From NCBI GenBank assembly GCA_002085035.1, contig MZGM01000115.1, positions 1-5,856 of the forward strand: 5,856 bases of DNA, written 5' to 3'. This DNA comes from Candidatus Zhuqueibacterota bacterium 4484_219 (GTDB taxonomy: Bacteria; Zhuqueibacterota; JdFR-76; 4484-219). This document shows positions 1 through 5,856 of the stretch, one piece after another; the stretch's first letter is position 1, and each line of letters opens with the position of its first letter. Below the pieces are notes generated by a model. That model made no database searches, was not told the origin of the DNA, and saw only the letters and a list, made by a program, of their open reading frames with translations. A program made the position numbers and the translations under genes.

Positions 1-35
1 CAACCCCCGGCAAAATCTAAAAATGACAATAAAAC

Positions 36-431
36 CTACCTAAAAAACGCAAACAGTATCCCCAAAATCACCCCAATCTGACCCGCCCAAAAGATGAACA
101 TCCACTTAATAAGGTCTGCCCGCATGGTATGCATATCTGTACGCAGAACCTGTATCTCTCCACGTACCATAGCAATCTCATCTGTGATGCGCTGATTGAC
201 CTTAGCTACCTCTTCAGTAATACGCTGGTTAATACTTACTCTTTCCTCCGCAATACGCTCGTTTACCTTGCCTATCTCCTCCGACAAATGGCGTTCAAAC
301 TTCTCCTCTACGAACGTCAATACATCATCTCTGGTGTGATTACTTACCCGATTCAAAAGCTCAACCAGAGAATCCGCTCCATTATCTCCTAATTTCTCTC
401 GTAATACCCGTGGTATGGTAATTATCTCCAT
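36..431 (-). CDS. Small tail-anchored coiled-coil protein (DUF1640-like architecture), function unknown
   Basis: A 131-residue protein with a short N-terminal head (about residues 1-48), a charged helical stalk (about 49-106) and one C-terminal membrane helix (about 107-130, rich in Trp, Phe, Ile and Gly) ending in a single Arg. The stalk is five consecutive 11-residue units (51-61, 62-72, 73-83, 84-94, 95-105), the first three being EEIGKVNERIA, EERVSINQRIT and EEVAKVNQRIT. A hendecad period predicts a nearly straight or slightly right-handed multimeric coiled coil. Head, stalk and C-terminal anchor is the layout of bacterial DUF1640/CCDC90-like proteins; I infer this by architecture only. 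There is no signal peptide, so the stalk should face the cytoplasm. The ATG start is supported by GGAG 8 nt upstream. It lies 103 bp downstream of the iron-sulfur gene and may be read through from it or transcribed separately. No catalytic motif is visible. Confidence 0.85.
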   Translation of the reverse strand: MEIITIPRVLREKLGDNGADSLVELLNRVSNHTRDDVLTFVEEKFERHLSEEIGKVNERIAEERVSINQRITEEVAKVNQRITDEIAMVRGEIQVLRTDMHTMRADLIKWMFIFWAGQIGVILGILFAFFR

Positions 432-439
432 ACTTTGGT

Positions 440-443
440 CTCC
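440..443 (-). promoter_or_regulatory. Ribosome binding site of the coiled-coil gene
   Basis: On the minus strand GGAG stands 8 nt before the ATG at 429-431, a normal Shine-Dalgarno distance. It fixes the start of the coiled-coil gene. Confidence 0.7.
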
Positions 444-472
444 AAATTTAGTTTCTTTCTGGGCTTCATTTA

Positions 473-501
473 AAAATAACCCCTGTAATCATAAAATGCA
501 A
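473..501 (-). promoter_or_regulatory. Weak candidate promoter for the coiled-coil gene
   Basis: On the minus strand TTGCAT (496-501) and TATTTT (473-478) are separated by 17 bp, about 40 bp before the start codon. The -10 matches the consensus at 4 of 6 positions and the -35 at only 3 of 6. In an AT-rich gap this can arise by chance. No terminator hairpin is visible between the upstream iron-sulfur gene and this site, so read-through is equally possible. Confidence 0.22.
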
Positions 502-534
502 GTAAAATTATTCTTCCCTTGTCTTCATCCAAAC

Positions 535-2061
535 TTAATAACGCTGTTCACCATCTCGAGTCAGAAAAATTCCTGGTTTACCTTCAACAGGACATCTATT
601 TACGCAAATACCACAACCAATACAGCGTTCTTCTATCACATAAGGGTATTTCACTTTTTTGACTTTCCCATGGGCAGTAACAAATTCTCCCTCTCGAAAA
701 ACAATGGCTTTTTCGGGTGTAGGACAATGTTCCTCGCATACCATGCAATCATCCCCTGAATACCAAGGGATACATCGACTTTTGTCAAAATAGGCAGTGC
801 CAATCTTAGTCTGCTGCTTTTCAGCCAGTGTCAACAGGTGGATAGCACCTGTCGGACATACCTGAGCACAAAGATTACAGGTGTATTCACAATATCCATA
901 GCGAGCATCACCCACTGGGCTCCATATTCCTTCCCAACCGGCTTCCAACCAGGCGGGTTGCAAAAAAGCACCGGTAGTGGCACAAATTCGTACGCACTCC
1001 TGACAACGAATGCAACGATCCAGAAACTGATCCTCCGACAACGCTCCTGGTGGACGAATGAGACTCCCACGCTTGTTGCGGTCAGGAAAATCAAGCCCCA
1101 ATAGTCCCACTCCCAAAAGTCCAACCGCTCCGGCTGTCAGAAACCGCCGACGAGATAAATCTATTGGAGAAGATTTCGGACTCCATCCAAACCGATAAGT
1201 CACTGCACCTTTAGGACAAACTGCAGCACATTCGAAAGAATTAATGCATTCCACTTTGTTAAAACTTAAGCAATCTGCCTTGATGGCGTTCATGCGACAG
1301 TTAAAATAGCAAACATTACAACTATCACACTGCTCACTTACCACCCGCTGCAAAATCCGATATTTGGAAAAAATCCCTAACAAGGCACCCAATGGACAAA
1401 AGTTGCGACACCAAAATCGACGTCCCAATCCAGACAATAGTAAGATTAGTAAAAATAGAACCAAAATCGTTCCCCCCTGGCGAAAATAAGGCTGATGTAG
1501 AGGCAATAGAAAAGATTGCAGAAACCGGTGAATCCCAAACAATGTCTTATTTAAAAATTGTACATTCCATAACAAACCCAAAATAGCTTCGGTAAAAAAG
1601 ACAAATATTGGAAAAATAGCCACAGTCAACACTCGATTTACAATAACTAATGGGTCGAATACCCAAGCCAATTGACTTCCGGCAATGGCTGTAATTACCA
1701 CGAAGGTTAAAATAGCAAATTTCCACCAGCGGAAACGCGATGATGAACTTAATAACTTTTTCTTAGGTCTAATCAGATAATCAAAACCATCGATGATAGT
1801 ACCCAAGGGACAAACCCAGCCGCAAAAGAAACGACCCAAGAAAAGGGTGAGGAATAAAATCAGCGCTGCCGGCCACATAGCTGCCACCACGTGGTGTGAG
1901 GACAATAAAGTCAATAACGCCACCAGTGGGCTCCATTGCAGCATCGTTTGGACGGGGAAAAAGGGATGGTAAGGATAAACAGCTTGCAAAAAGAGGAAAA
2001 CAAATAAACAAAGAGAAAAAATCTGGGCAGCTAAACGAATCCGCCGCAGATATTGACTCAT
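535..2061 (-). CDS. Fused NapH-like/NapG-like membrane polyferredoxin with an internal Tat signal
   Basis: A 508-residue predicted electron-transfer protein. The N-terminal half (about 1-300) is NapH/MauN-like: hydrophobic segments near 10-28, 58-76, 113-133, 144-164 and 197-212, two CxxxCP motifs (C80/C84 in CGWVCP, C218/C222 in CRNFCP), then a ferredoxin-like stretch with C245, C248, C251, C255, C264, C272, C278 and C282. The C-terminal half (about 301-508) is NapG/MauM-like. It opens with the twin-arginine motif SRRRFL (303-308) and a Gly/Leu-rich helix (309-323) without an AxA cleavage site. Four cysteine quartets follow: C350/353/356/360, C391/395/398/402, C430/439/442/446 and C480/483/486/490, in the spacing order usual for NapG. 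NapG and NapH are normally separate and form a quinol dehydrogenase. Here no Nap catalytic subunit is nearby, so the terminal partner is unknown. The ATG lies one base after the DUF362 stop, which implies translational coupling. The family call is strong; quinol oxidation is inferred. Confidence 0.9.
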   Translation of the reverse strand: MSQYLRRIRLAAQIFSLCLFVFLFLQAVYPYHPFFPVQTMLQWSPLVALLTLLSSHHVVAAMWPAALILFLTLFLGRFFCGWVCPLGTIIDGFDYLIRPKKKLLSSSSRFRWWKFAILTFVVITAIAGSQLAWVFDPLVIVNRVLTVAIFPIFVFFTEAILGLLWNVQFLNKTLFGIHRFLQSFLLPLHQPYFRQGGTILVLFLLILLLSGLGRRFWCRNFCPLGALLGIFSKYRILQRVVSEQCDSCNVCYFNCRMNAIKADCLSFNKVECINSFECAAVCPKGAVTYRFGWSPKSSPIDLSRRRFLTAGAVGLLGVGLLGLDFPDRNKRGSLIRPPGALSEDQFLDRCIRCQECVRICATTGAFLQPAWLEAGWEGIWSPVGDARYGYCEYTCNLCAQVCPTGAIHLLTLAEKQQTKIGTAYFDKSRCIPWYSGDDCMVCEEHCPTPEKAIVFREGEFVTAHGKVKKVKYPYVIEERCIGCGICVNRCPVEGKPGIFLTRDGEQRY

Positions 2062-2062
2062 T

Positions 2063-3037
2063 TCAACCTCGAGCTTCTGCAGAATTCAATTTATCTAAAT
2101 TGATCTTACGGATGATCAGTTTGGTCAAATCGATCTCTCCCAAACCACGGGCATGAGCTTCCCGTAAATACCCCAGCTCGCTGCCCTGGAAACCAAAAAA
2201 ATTCGCCCCATACGAGTCCGTTGCTACCATATCTGTTCCAACCACTATTGTGTGAAACCATTTAACATCTTGTAAGTTCCCCCCCTGGGGGCCATTGCGC
2301 AACAACACTCTGGTAGCATCAAGAATTGTCAACTGGGGTTTAAGAACCGTAGCAATATCCACAATTTTCTGATCAAAATGCCGATGGAGACGACCACGAT
2401 TCTGTCCCAGAAAGCCCATTAAGTTCTTGATTCCCATGCTCACCCGCGTCAAACCGTGGTGCTTAACCACTGGCACATTGATGAGCACATCAGCTTCCAA
2501 AACATCCCTATAGACCTCCCACGATTTAATACGTATTCCCTTTGGTATCGGGACTTTTACGTAATTGCGTTTGTACATAAAAAATACATCTCCACCTACG
2601 GCCTTTACCGCCTTTTGGATTCCAGTGTGTCGGTAACAACGTCGGGGTTCATTAAGGGTACGGTCAAAAACCTTTACTTTTTTTGCACCTGCCTCCAGAC
2701 ACAATCGCACAACCTCAGCCACCACCTCGGGGTGGGTAGTAGCACCAAATTTCGGAAGCCGATCCCAGCTCATATTGGGCTTGACCACCACCACGTCGCC
2801 TTGTTTCACAAAACGAGACATCCCCCCTATTCCTGACACTGCTCGCTGTACCATTTCGGCGGGAGAACCATTTTCTACCACGACAATATCAACCTTTGTA
2901 GCCGACTTTTTCTCGGCTTGTGTTTTGAAAACAGCAGATGTAAGCCGCGGGGATATGAAAATTCCCAGACCTGCGCTGGAGGCTAATTTCAAAAAATCTC
3001 TCCTGGTAAACTCTATGCCCATCGATTTTACCCTCAT
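2063..3037 (-). CDS. Tat-exported DUF362-family protein
   Basis: A 324-residue protein from the chosen start. The N-terminus carries the twin-arginine motif TRRDFLK (11-17) followed by a weakly hydrophobic stretch (18-30), with a possible cleavage site after TSA near residue 35, so it is probably exported folded. The body has landmarks typical of DUF362 (PF04015): VVVKPNMSW at 83-91, TTHPEVV at 100-106 with a following EAGAKKVKVFD strand, the segment from VPVVKHH (188-194) to GIKNLMGFL (202-210), and TILD at 237-240. The biochemical role of the family is not established to my knowledge; members often sit beside ferredoxin-type proteins, as here. The frame is open to an ATG at 3124, but that ATG has no Shine-Dalgarno and lies within the promoter. 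The ATG at 3037 follows a long purine-rich site and gives a proper Tat leader. An ATG at 3022, with GAGGG 8 nt before it, is a close alternative. It does not show the cysteine quartets of a ferredoxin; electrons presumably come from the downstream polyferredoxin (inference). Confidence 0.88.
   Translation of the reverse strand: MRVKSMGIEFTRRDFLKLASSAGLGIFISPRLTSAVFKTQAEKKSATKVDIVVVENGSPAEMVQRAVSGIGGMSRFVKQGDVVVVKPNMSWDRLPKFGATTHPEVVAEVVRLCLEAGAKKVKVFDRTLNEPRRCYRHTGIQKAVKAVGGDVFFMYKRNYVKVPIPKGIRIKSWEVYRDVLEADVLINVPVVKHHGLTRVSMGIKNLMGFLGQNRGRLHRHFDQKIVDIATVLKPQLTILDATRVLLRNGPQGGNLQDVKWFHTIVVGTDMVATDSYGANFFGFQGSELGYLREAHARGLGEIDLTKLIIRKINLDKLNSAEARG
2067..2070 (-). promoter_or_regulatory. Ribosome binding site of the NapHG-like fusion gene, inside the DUF362 gene end
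   Basis: GAGG on the minus strand lies 5 nt before the ATG at 2059-2061, within the last codons of the DUF362 gene. The DUF362 TGA (2063-2065) falls between the site and the start codon, an arrangement typical of translational coupling. Confidence 0.65.
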
Positions 3038-3047
3038 GGTTAAAAGA

Positions 3048-3060
3048 CCTCTCCTCTCCC
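3048..3060 (-). promoter_or_regulatory. Purine-rich ribosome binding site that decides the DUF362 start
   Basis: The minus strand reads GGGAGAGGAGAGG, ending 10 nt before the ATG at 3035-3037. It is the strongest Shine-Dalgarno in the window. It supports that start over the upstream in-frame ATG at 3124, which has none. A second site, GAGGG (3031-3035), could serve the ATG at 3020-3022, so both nearby starts may be used. Confidence 0.65.
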
Positions 3061-3106
3061 TTTTTCGAGGCATAAGAAAAAACAAAAATCGATTACTAAC
3101 ATTACC

Positions 3107-3135
3107 AAGATAGTTATTTTCCATGAACTTGTCAA
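3107..3135 (-). promoter_or_regulatory. Sigma70-type promoter of the DUF362/NapHG-like operon
   Basis: On the minus strand a perfect -35 TTGACA (3130-3135) and a -10 TATCTT (3107-3112, 4 of 6 to consensus) are separated by exactly 17 bp. Transcription would begin near 3100, about 60 bp before the chosen start codon. This would leave an untranslated leader containing the purine-rich ribosome site. The upstream ATG at 3124 lies between the two promoter boxes and cannot be on such a transcript. Confidence 0.6.
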
Positions 3136-3149
3136 GCCATTTTTGGCTT
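3134..3149. repeat. Short inverted repeat overlapping the -35 box
   Basis: AAGCCA and TGGCTT form 6-bp perfect arms around a 4-base spacer, and the repeat shares two bases with the -35 hexamer. On the plus strand it is followed by a short T run, terminator-like, but no plus-strand gene precedes it. On the minus strand no T tract follows. An operator at the promoter is the more natural reading, though the arms are short. Confidence 0.4.
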
Positions 3150-3154
3150 TTTCA

Positions 3155-3194
3155 GGGAAATGGGTACACATTCAGCAGCTCAATCTCATTTCCC
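3155..3194. repeat. Eight-base inverted repeat between the GH57 gene and the promoter
   Basis: Arms GGGAAATG (3155-3162) and CATTTCCC (3187-3194) are perfect complements around a 24-base spacer. The pair lies after the GH57 stop and just upstream of the DUF362 promoter. In the GH57 transcript it could fold into a hairpin with a large loop, but there is no U tract for intrinsic termination. It could also be two half-sites for a regulator. Function unproven. Confidence 0.35.
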
Positions 3195-3234
3195 CTCTCG
3201 CTCAACCCAAAATAATAGAGCATAATCAGAAGCA

Positions 3235-5250
3235 TTAACGAATAATAGGCGCAAATTGAGGCACTCTGAGGTTGGCACCTGCTTTAATAGCATAACGATA
3301 AACATTTTCCAAATGCAACCGGAAATTAGTATCGAACACAACATCAGCACCAGAATCTTGGTCTTTACCGTACCACCAGAACCAATCGGAGCCTTCTGCT
3401 GCAAACATTTCATCCCAGGCTTTGAATGCCCAGAATTTTTCTCCATTCTGAATATCATTTTCGGTTTCCATCGGATTTGGAATTTCCAAACCGCTGTGCT
3501 GTAAATCTTCTCGTGCCCGCAATAGATAATTCCACGCTTTATTTTCCTCATCCTCACCTATCCAAGTACTAAAATCTGACGTAAACCAACAGCCGGGATA
3601 AAGCGAATCCAGGGATTTCATTTGTGCCAGTGGATGGGCAGGAATATTGCGCCAGGGATTTCCAAAAATAAACTCAGCAGGGGTTACGGTGACAATTTTG
3701 CCTTCATCTTGCTTTTGGGCCAATGTTTTGTACAGCAGATTCAAAAATCTTACGCCGTCATTATCCTTGCTAAACCACTCCCAGGCATTTTCCCCATCCA
3801 ACAATACCGTTACAATACGATCGGGTTCATGGGCAGAAGGACGATATTTTTCCAGACTTTTGAAAAATGCCTGGACATTCTCTTCTGGCGTACGCTTGGG
3901 ATACTCAAAGCCTATTTCGTCGGAAAGTCGCCAGTCGCGAAAGAAGATGCAAAGCTGGCCCAGCTTACTACTGCCAGTGCTCGTATATGGTTGCCCAAGC
4001 TCAGCTGGAGTCAATGAATCAGGATGACTTTTGCCTAGCGAACGAGCCAAAACATGAGGACCGGTAGCGATCCAAGTGAGACCATTATCAAGAAAAATAT
4101 CCACCACTGGTTGTGAAACTGCGCCTTCGGCTGGCCACATGCCGATTGGATTCTGGCCGAAAATTTGCACGTACTGATATTTACTTCTGGCAACCTGATA
4201 GAGAGCATCCTGAGAAAATTTAAACCGTCTTGGCAATCGATCCTGAGGCTGACAAACTCTGGCTATGTCAGAATCGTAAATTAAGGGCAAAATGGGGTGA
4301 TAAAATGGAGTAGTGATAATTTCAACCTGTCCCGTCATAGTTTTGGGCTGAAGGATTAACTGCTTATGCATCGGGATTATGTTGACCATCACTTTGTAAG
4401 CCTCCACAACCAGACGTTGACAGTCCTTTTCAGTAACATCGTGGCGCAAATAGAAACAATCATCTGAATCATCATCGGGGGTTCCGGCATTGTCGTACCA
4501 TACCAGATCAGACAAATCAACTACCATCGGGGAGCCATCAGGATTAGACAAAGGCATGGTTATGGGGCCTTGCAAAAAGCGAGGATCAAAGTACACCAGG
4601 TAGAAGAAAAATTTGATGCGAATTTTGTCCTGCAGGGAATAGCTCTCCCTGCTTTTGTTTCCATGCAGAGAGCCAACATTGACACCCCAAGGCAGCAAAG
4701 CTCGATATTCGGGAAAACGTCGTAAAATAATTTCGTTCACTGAAAAACAGTTCCACATTTGTTTGCCACTTTGGTTGAATAGATAATCCAGATCGGTAGG
4801 ATCAAAATCGCGGGTATCTTTCAGAGCTAAATCAATCCAGGGATCAGTTTTACCCCGATGGGTAGCGAAAAATCCTTTTACATCAATAGTATTGCTACGG
4901 GTATCGACAAAATCGGATAGGGGAAGAACATAGTATTCCAACAACTGATGCAATAGTACTGGCGTCAGATTGATGGTAGCATGTACTGAAGGATATTGTG
5001 CCAGAGTGTAAGCCATATCAAAATAATCTTTGGTAGCATGGGCACGGACCCATGGGCCGATCAATTGGTTTTTAGAAGCATCAATGTAGGAGGGTTGATG
5101 TTGATGCCAGATAAGATTGAGATAGAGTCTACCAGTCGGTTGGTCGCCAGCATAAACAATTAAACTGATCAGGAACAAAAGTAAAAATCCAAGCAAAGTT
5201 CCAAATCTGTGCAGGTTACTAAAACAGTAACAGCACCCTGGAAAGGTCAC
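3235..5250 (-). CDS. Secreted GH57 glycoside hydrolase, amylopullulanase/alpha-amylase type
   Basis: A 671-residue enzyme, probably retaining, acting on alpha-glucans (starch, glycogen, pullulan or maltodextrin). A signal peptide occupies about residues 1-34: basic residue R15, hydrophobic core 18-33, likely cleavage after VYA. All five GH57 regions are seen: I, HQHQP at 49-53; II, GQVEIITTPFYHP at 307-319; III, MWPAEGAV at 371-378 with nucleophile E375; IV, LLDGENAWE at 483-491 with acid/base D485; V, STWIGEDEEN at 561-570 with AW at 572-573. The motif AEGSDWFWWYG (618-628) and the FRxHL near 643-647 are typical of the amylopullulanase group. The protein ends about 25 residues later, so it is a catalytic core without carbohydrate-binding or surface-layer modules. 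Exact specificity cannot be read from sequence. It starts at GTG, with GGGGGA 8 nt upstream and no in-frame ATG before residue 79. The TrmB-type gene 45 bp upstream suggests sugar-responsive co-regulation. Confidence 0.93.
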   Translation of the reverse strand: MTFPGCCYCFSNLHRFGTLLGFLLLFLISLIVYAGDQPTGRLYLNLIWHQHQPSYIDASKNQLIGPWVRAHATKDYFDMAYTLAQYPSVHATINLTPVLLHQLLEYYVLPLSDFVDTRSNTIDVKGFFATHRGKTDPWIDLALKDTRDFDPTDLDYLFNQSGKQMWNCFSVNEIILRRFPEYRALLPWGVNVGSLHGNKSRESYSLQDKIRIKFFFYLVYFDPRFLQGPITMPLSNPDGSPMVVDLSDLVWYDNAGTPDDDSDDCFYLRHDVTEKDCQRLVVEAYKVMVNIIPMHKQLILQPKTMTGQVEIITTPFYHPILPLIYDSDIARVCQPQDRLPRRFKFSQDALYQVARSKYQYVQIFGQNPIGMWPAEGAVSQPVVDIFLDNGLTWIATGPHVLARSLGKSHPDSLTPAELGQPYTSTGSSKLGQLCIFFRDWRLSDEIGFEYPKRTPEENVQAFFKSLEKYRPSAHEPDRIVTVLLDGENAWEWFSKDNDGVRFLNLLYKTLAQKQDEGKIVTVTPAEFIFGNPWRNIPAHPLAQMKSLDSLYPGCWFTSDFSTWIGEDEENKAWNYLLRAREDLQHSGLEIPNPMETENDIQNGEKFWAFKAWDEMFAAEGSDWFWWYGKDQDSGADVVFDTNFRLHLENVYRYAIKAGANLRVPQFAPIIR

Positions 5251-5258
5251 CTTAAATT

Positions 5259-5264
5259 TCCCCC
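5259..5264 (-). promoter_or_regulatory. Ribosome binding site for the GTG start of the GH57 gene
   Basis: The minus strand reads GGGGGA 8 nt before GTG at 5248-5250. It supports the non-ATG start, which is needed to include the complete signal peptide. The 45-bp gap to the upstream stop shows no convincing promoter, so the gene is probably transcribed together with the TrmB-type gene. Confidence 0.6.
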
Positions 5265-5295
5265 GATTCTGTGTTAACTTTGAAAACAGCTTGAT

Positions 5296-5856
5296 TTATT
5301 TGTCCTTCCCAACATCAGCTTCCCCCATGATCAACTCTTTCTGATCTACACAGAGAATAATTTTATGATCCCAAATTTTCTCCAATTCTTTTTCGTCCAG
5401 ATTGTGCGACAGAATTCGTCCTACCTGAAAAGGAATTTCAGTAAACGAAAACAATATGATTTTTACTCCCTGACGCTCTGCCTCTAAGAGTTCTTCTTGT
5501 AACTGCACCGCTTCGCGTCGCCAGACGGAGAGATAAATAGATTTGTGAGCTTCACGGATGAGTTCTTTAGCCTTGAGAATCAAATTGTCATAACCCACAA
5601 TATTCCACACATGATCCATTTCCTGGGTTGCATCTAATTTGTCCAAATTTTCTTTAAATTCGCCAAGAGTTTTCTGAAAACGATTTTCCAACAAGCGCAG
5701 CAATTCTACCGGTGGCAAAGGCATGTAGAGTTTTGGCTTGCTATGAATAGCATTTACCATTCCCTGGTCTTCTAACCGACGAATAACGGCATAGATGGCC
5801 GATCGCGGTACCCCAGAGTATTTACTTAATTCGTATCGCGTGGCAGGATTATGCTT
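5296..5856 (-). CDS. TrmB-family sugar-responsive transcriptional regulator, 5' end outside window
   Basis: Partial gene: the frame is open to the window edge, giving 186 residues, and the start lies beyond 5856. The first in-window codons complete a winged helix-turn-helix: TRYELSKYSGVPRSAIYAVI, then RRLEDQGMV as the wing entry and PKLYMPLPPVELL. This is the classic TrmB pattern of ELAxxSGVPRSxxYxxLxxLExxG. A coiled linker with RFQKTLGEFKENLDKL follows. Next is a phospholipase D-like sensor domain starting near VWNIVGYDNLILKAKELI, with AHKSIYLSVWRRE and GVKIILFSF. The methionine at 5758-5760 lies inside the wing and is not the true start. Archaeal TrmB represses or activates maltose and maltodextrin genes in response to sugar. 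Placement just before a GH57 hydrolase fits that role by inference. The sensor domain ends soon after ELIMGEADVG, whereas relatives usually continue some 40-60 residues, so the C-terminus looks short. Ligand and DNA target are unknown. Confidence 0.85.
   Translation of the reverse strand, partial: KHNPATRYELSKYSGVPRSAIYAVIRRLEDQGMVNAIHSKPKLYMPLPPVELLRLLENRFQKTLGEFKENLDKLDATQEMDHVWNIVGYDNLILKAKELIREAHKSIYLSVWRREAVQLQEELLEAERQGVKIILFSFTEIPFQVGRILSHNLDEKELEKIWDHKIILCVDQKELIMGEADVGKDK

Noticed and set aside
1..35. Possible gene or terminator after the coiled-coil gene
   Set aside because: Too short to judge; no hairpin or start signal is visible.
831..1124. A 97-codon minus-strand frame inside the NapHG-like fusion
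   Set aside because: It overlaps the region coding for two well-spaced cysteine quartets in the other frame, so it is a shadow.
2068..2087. XhoI, PstI and EcoRI recognition sequences packed within 20 bp, resembling a vector polylinker
   Set aside because: The sequence encodes the natural C-terminus of the DUF362 protein in frame, contains the Shine-Dalgarno of the next gene, and both flanks belong to the same operon. Chance clustering is more likely than a cloning junction.
3134..3150. Plus-strand intrinsic terminator (AAGCCA hairpin followed by T residues)
   Set aside because: No gene is transcribed on the plus strand toward it, the stem is only 6 bp, and it overlaps a good minus-strand promoter.
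3186..3557. A 123-codon open frame on the same strand overlapping the end of the GH57 gene
   Set aside because: It lies out of frame under the GH57 C-terminal region containing the AEGSDWFWWYG motif, and its translation shows no domain or plausible start context.
3622..4067. Several overlapping plus-strand frames opposite the GH57 gene
   Set aside because: They are antisense to conserved GH57 regions III to V and have no recognisable protein features.
5296..5760. A complete 154-residue gene starting at the methionine at 5760
   Set aside because: The frame stays open to the window edge and the preceding 32 codons encode the helix-turn-helix of a TrmB protein, so this methionine is internal.

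Overview
All five genes read on the minus strand, so the window runs from its right end to its left end in transcription order. It looks like a chromosomal segment of a moderately AT-rich, free-living bacterium. A TrmB-type regulator, a secreted GH57 glucanase and a Tat-exported DUF362 protein with a polyferredoxin partner suggest an anaerobic or facultative heterotroph of a little-cultured lineage such as Calditrichota/KSB1. That placement is inference from gene content; there is no rRNA or other phylogenetic marker here. I see no tRNA or rRNA, insertion sequence, CRISPR array or phage gene.

Right part (3235-5856): a TrmB-family regulator whose 5' end lies outside the window is followed after 45 bp by a GH57 glycoside hydrolase. 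The hydrolase has a signal peptide and all five GH57 signature regions. TrmB proteins typically sense sugars and control maltodextrin genes, so this is most simply an alpha-glucan utilisation pair with the hydrolase acting outside the cytoplasm.

Middle (2063-3234): a 110-197 bp intergenic and leader stretch, depending on the start chosen. It carries a good sigma70-type promoter (TTGACA, 17 bp, TATCTT) with two inverted repeats just upstream. The promoter drives a DUF362 protein with a twin-arginine signal. The promoter position shows that the DUF362 start is internal to the longest open frame.

Left-middle (535-2061): one base after the DUF362 stop begins a 508-residue iron-sulfur membrane protein. 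It is a NapH/MauN-like half fused to a NapG/MauM-like half, and the twin-arginine motif of the NapG half sits in the middle of the chain. DUF362 and this protein form a translationally coupled pair, probably a membrane redox module feeding or draining electrons at the extracytoplasmic face. The substrate is unknown and no catalytic nitrate reductase or amine dehydrogenase subunit is present.

Left end (36-431): a small tail-anchored coiled-coil protein with five 11-residue repeats, preceded by its own ribosome site and a weak candidate promoter. Positions 1-35 hold nothing I can identify.
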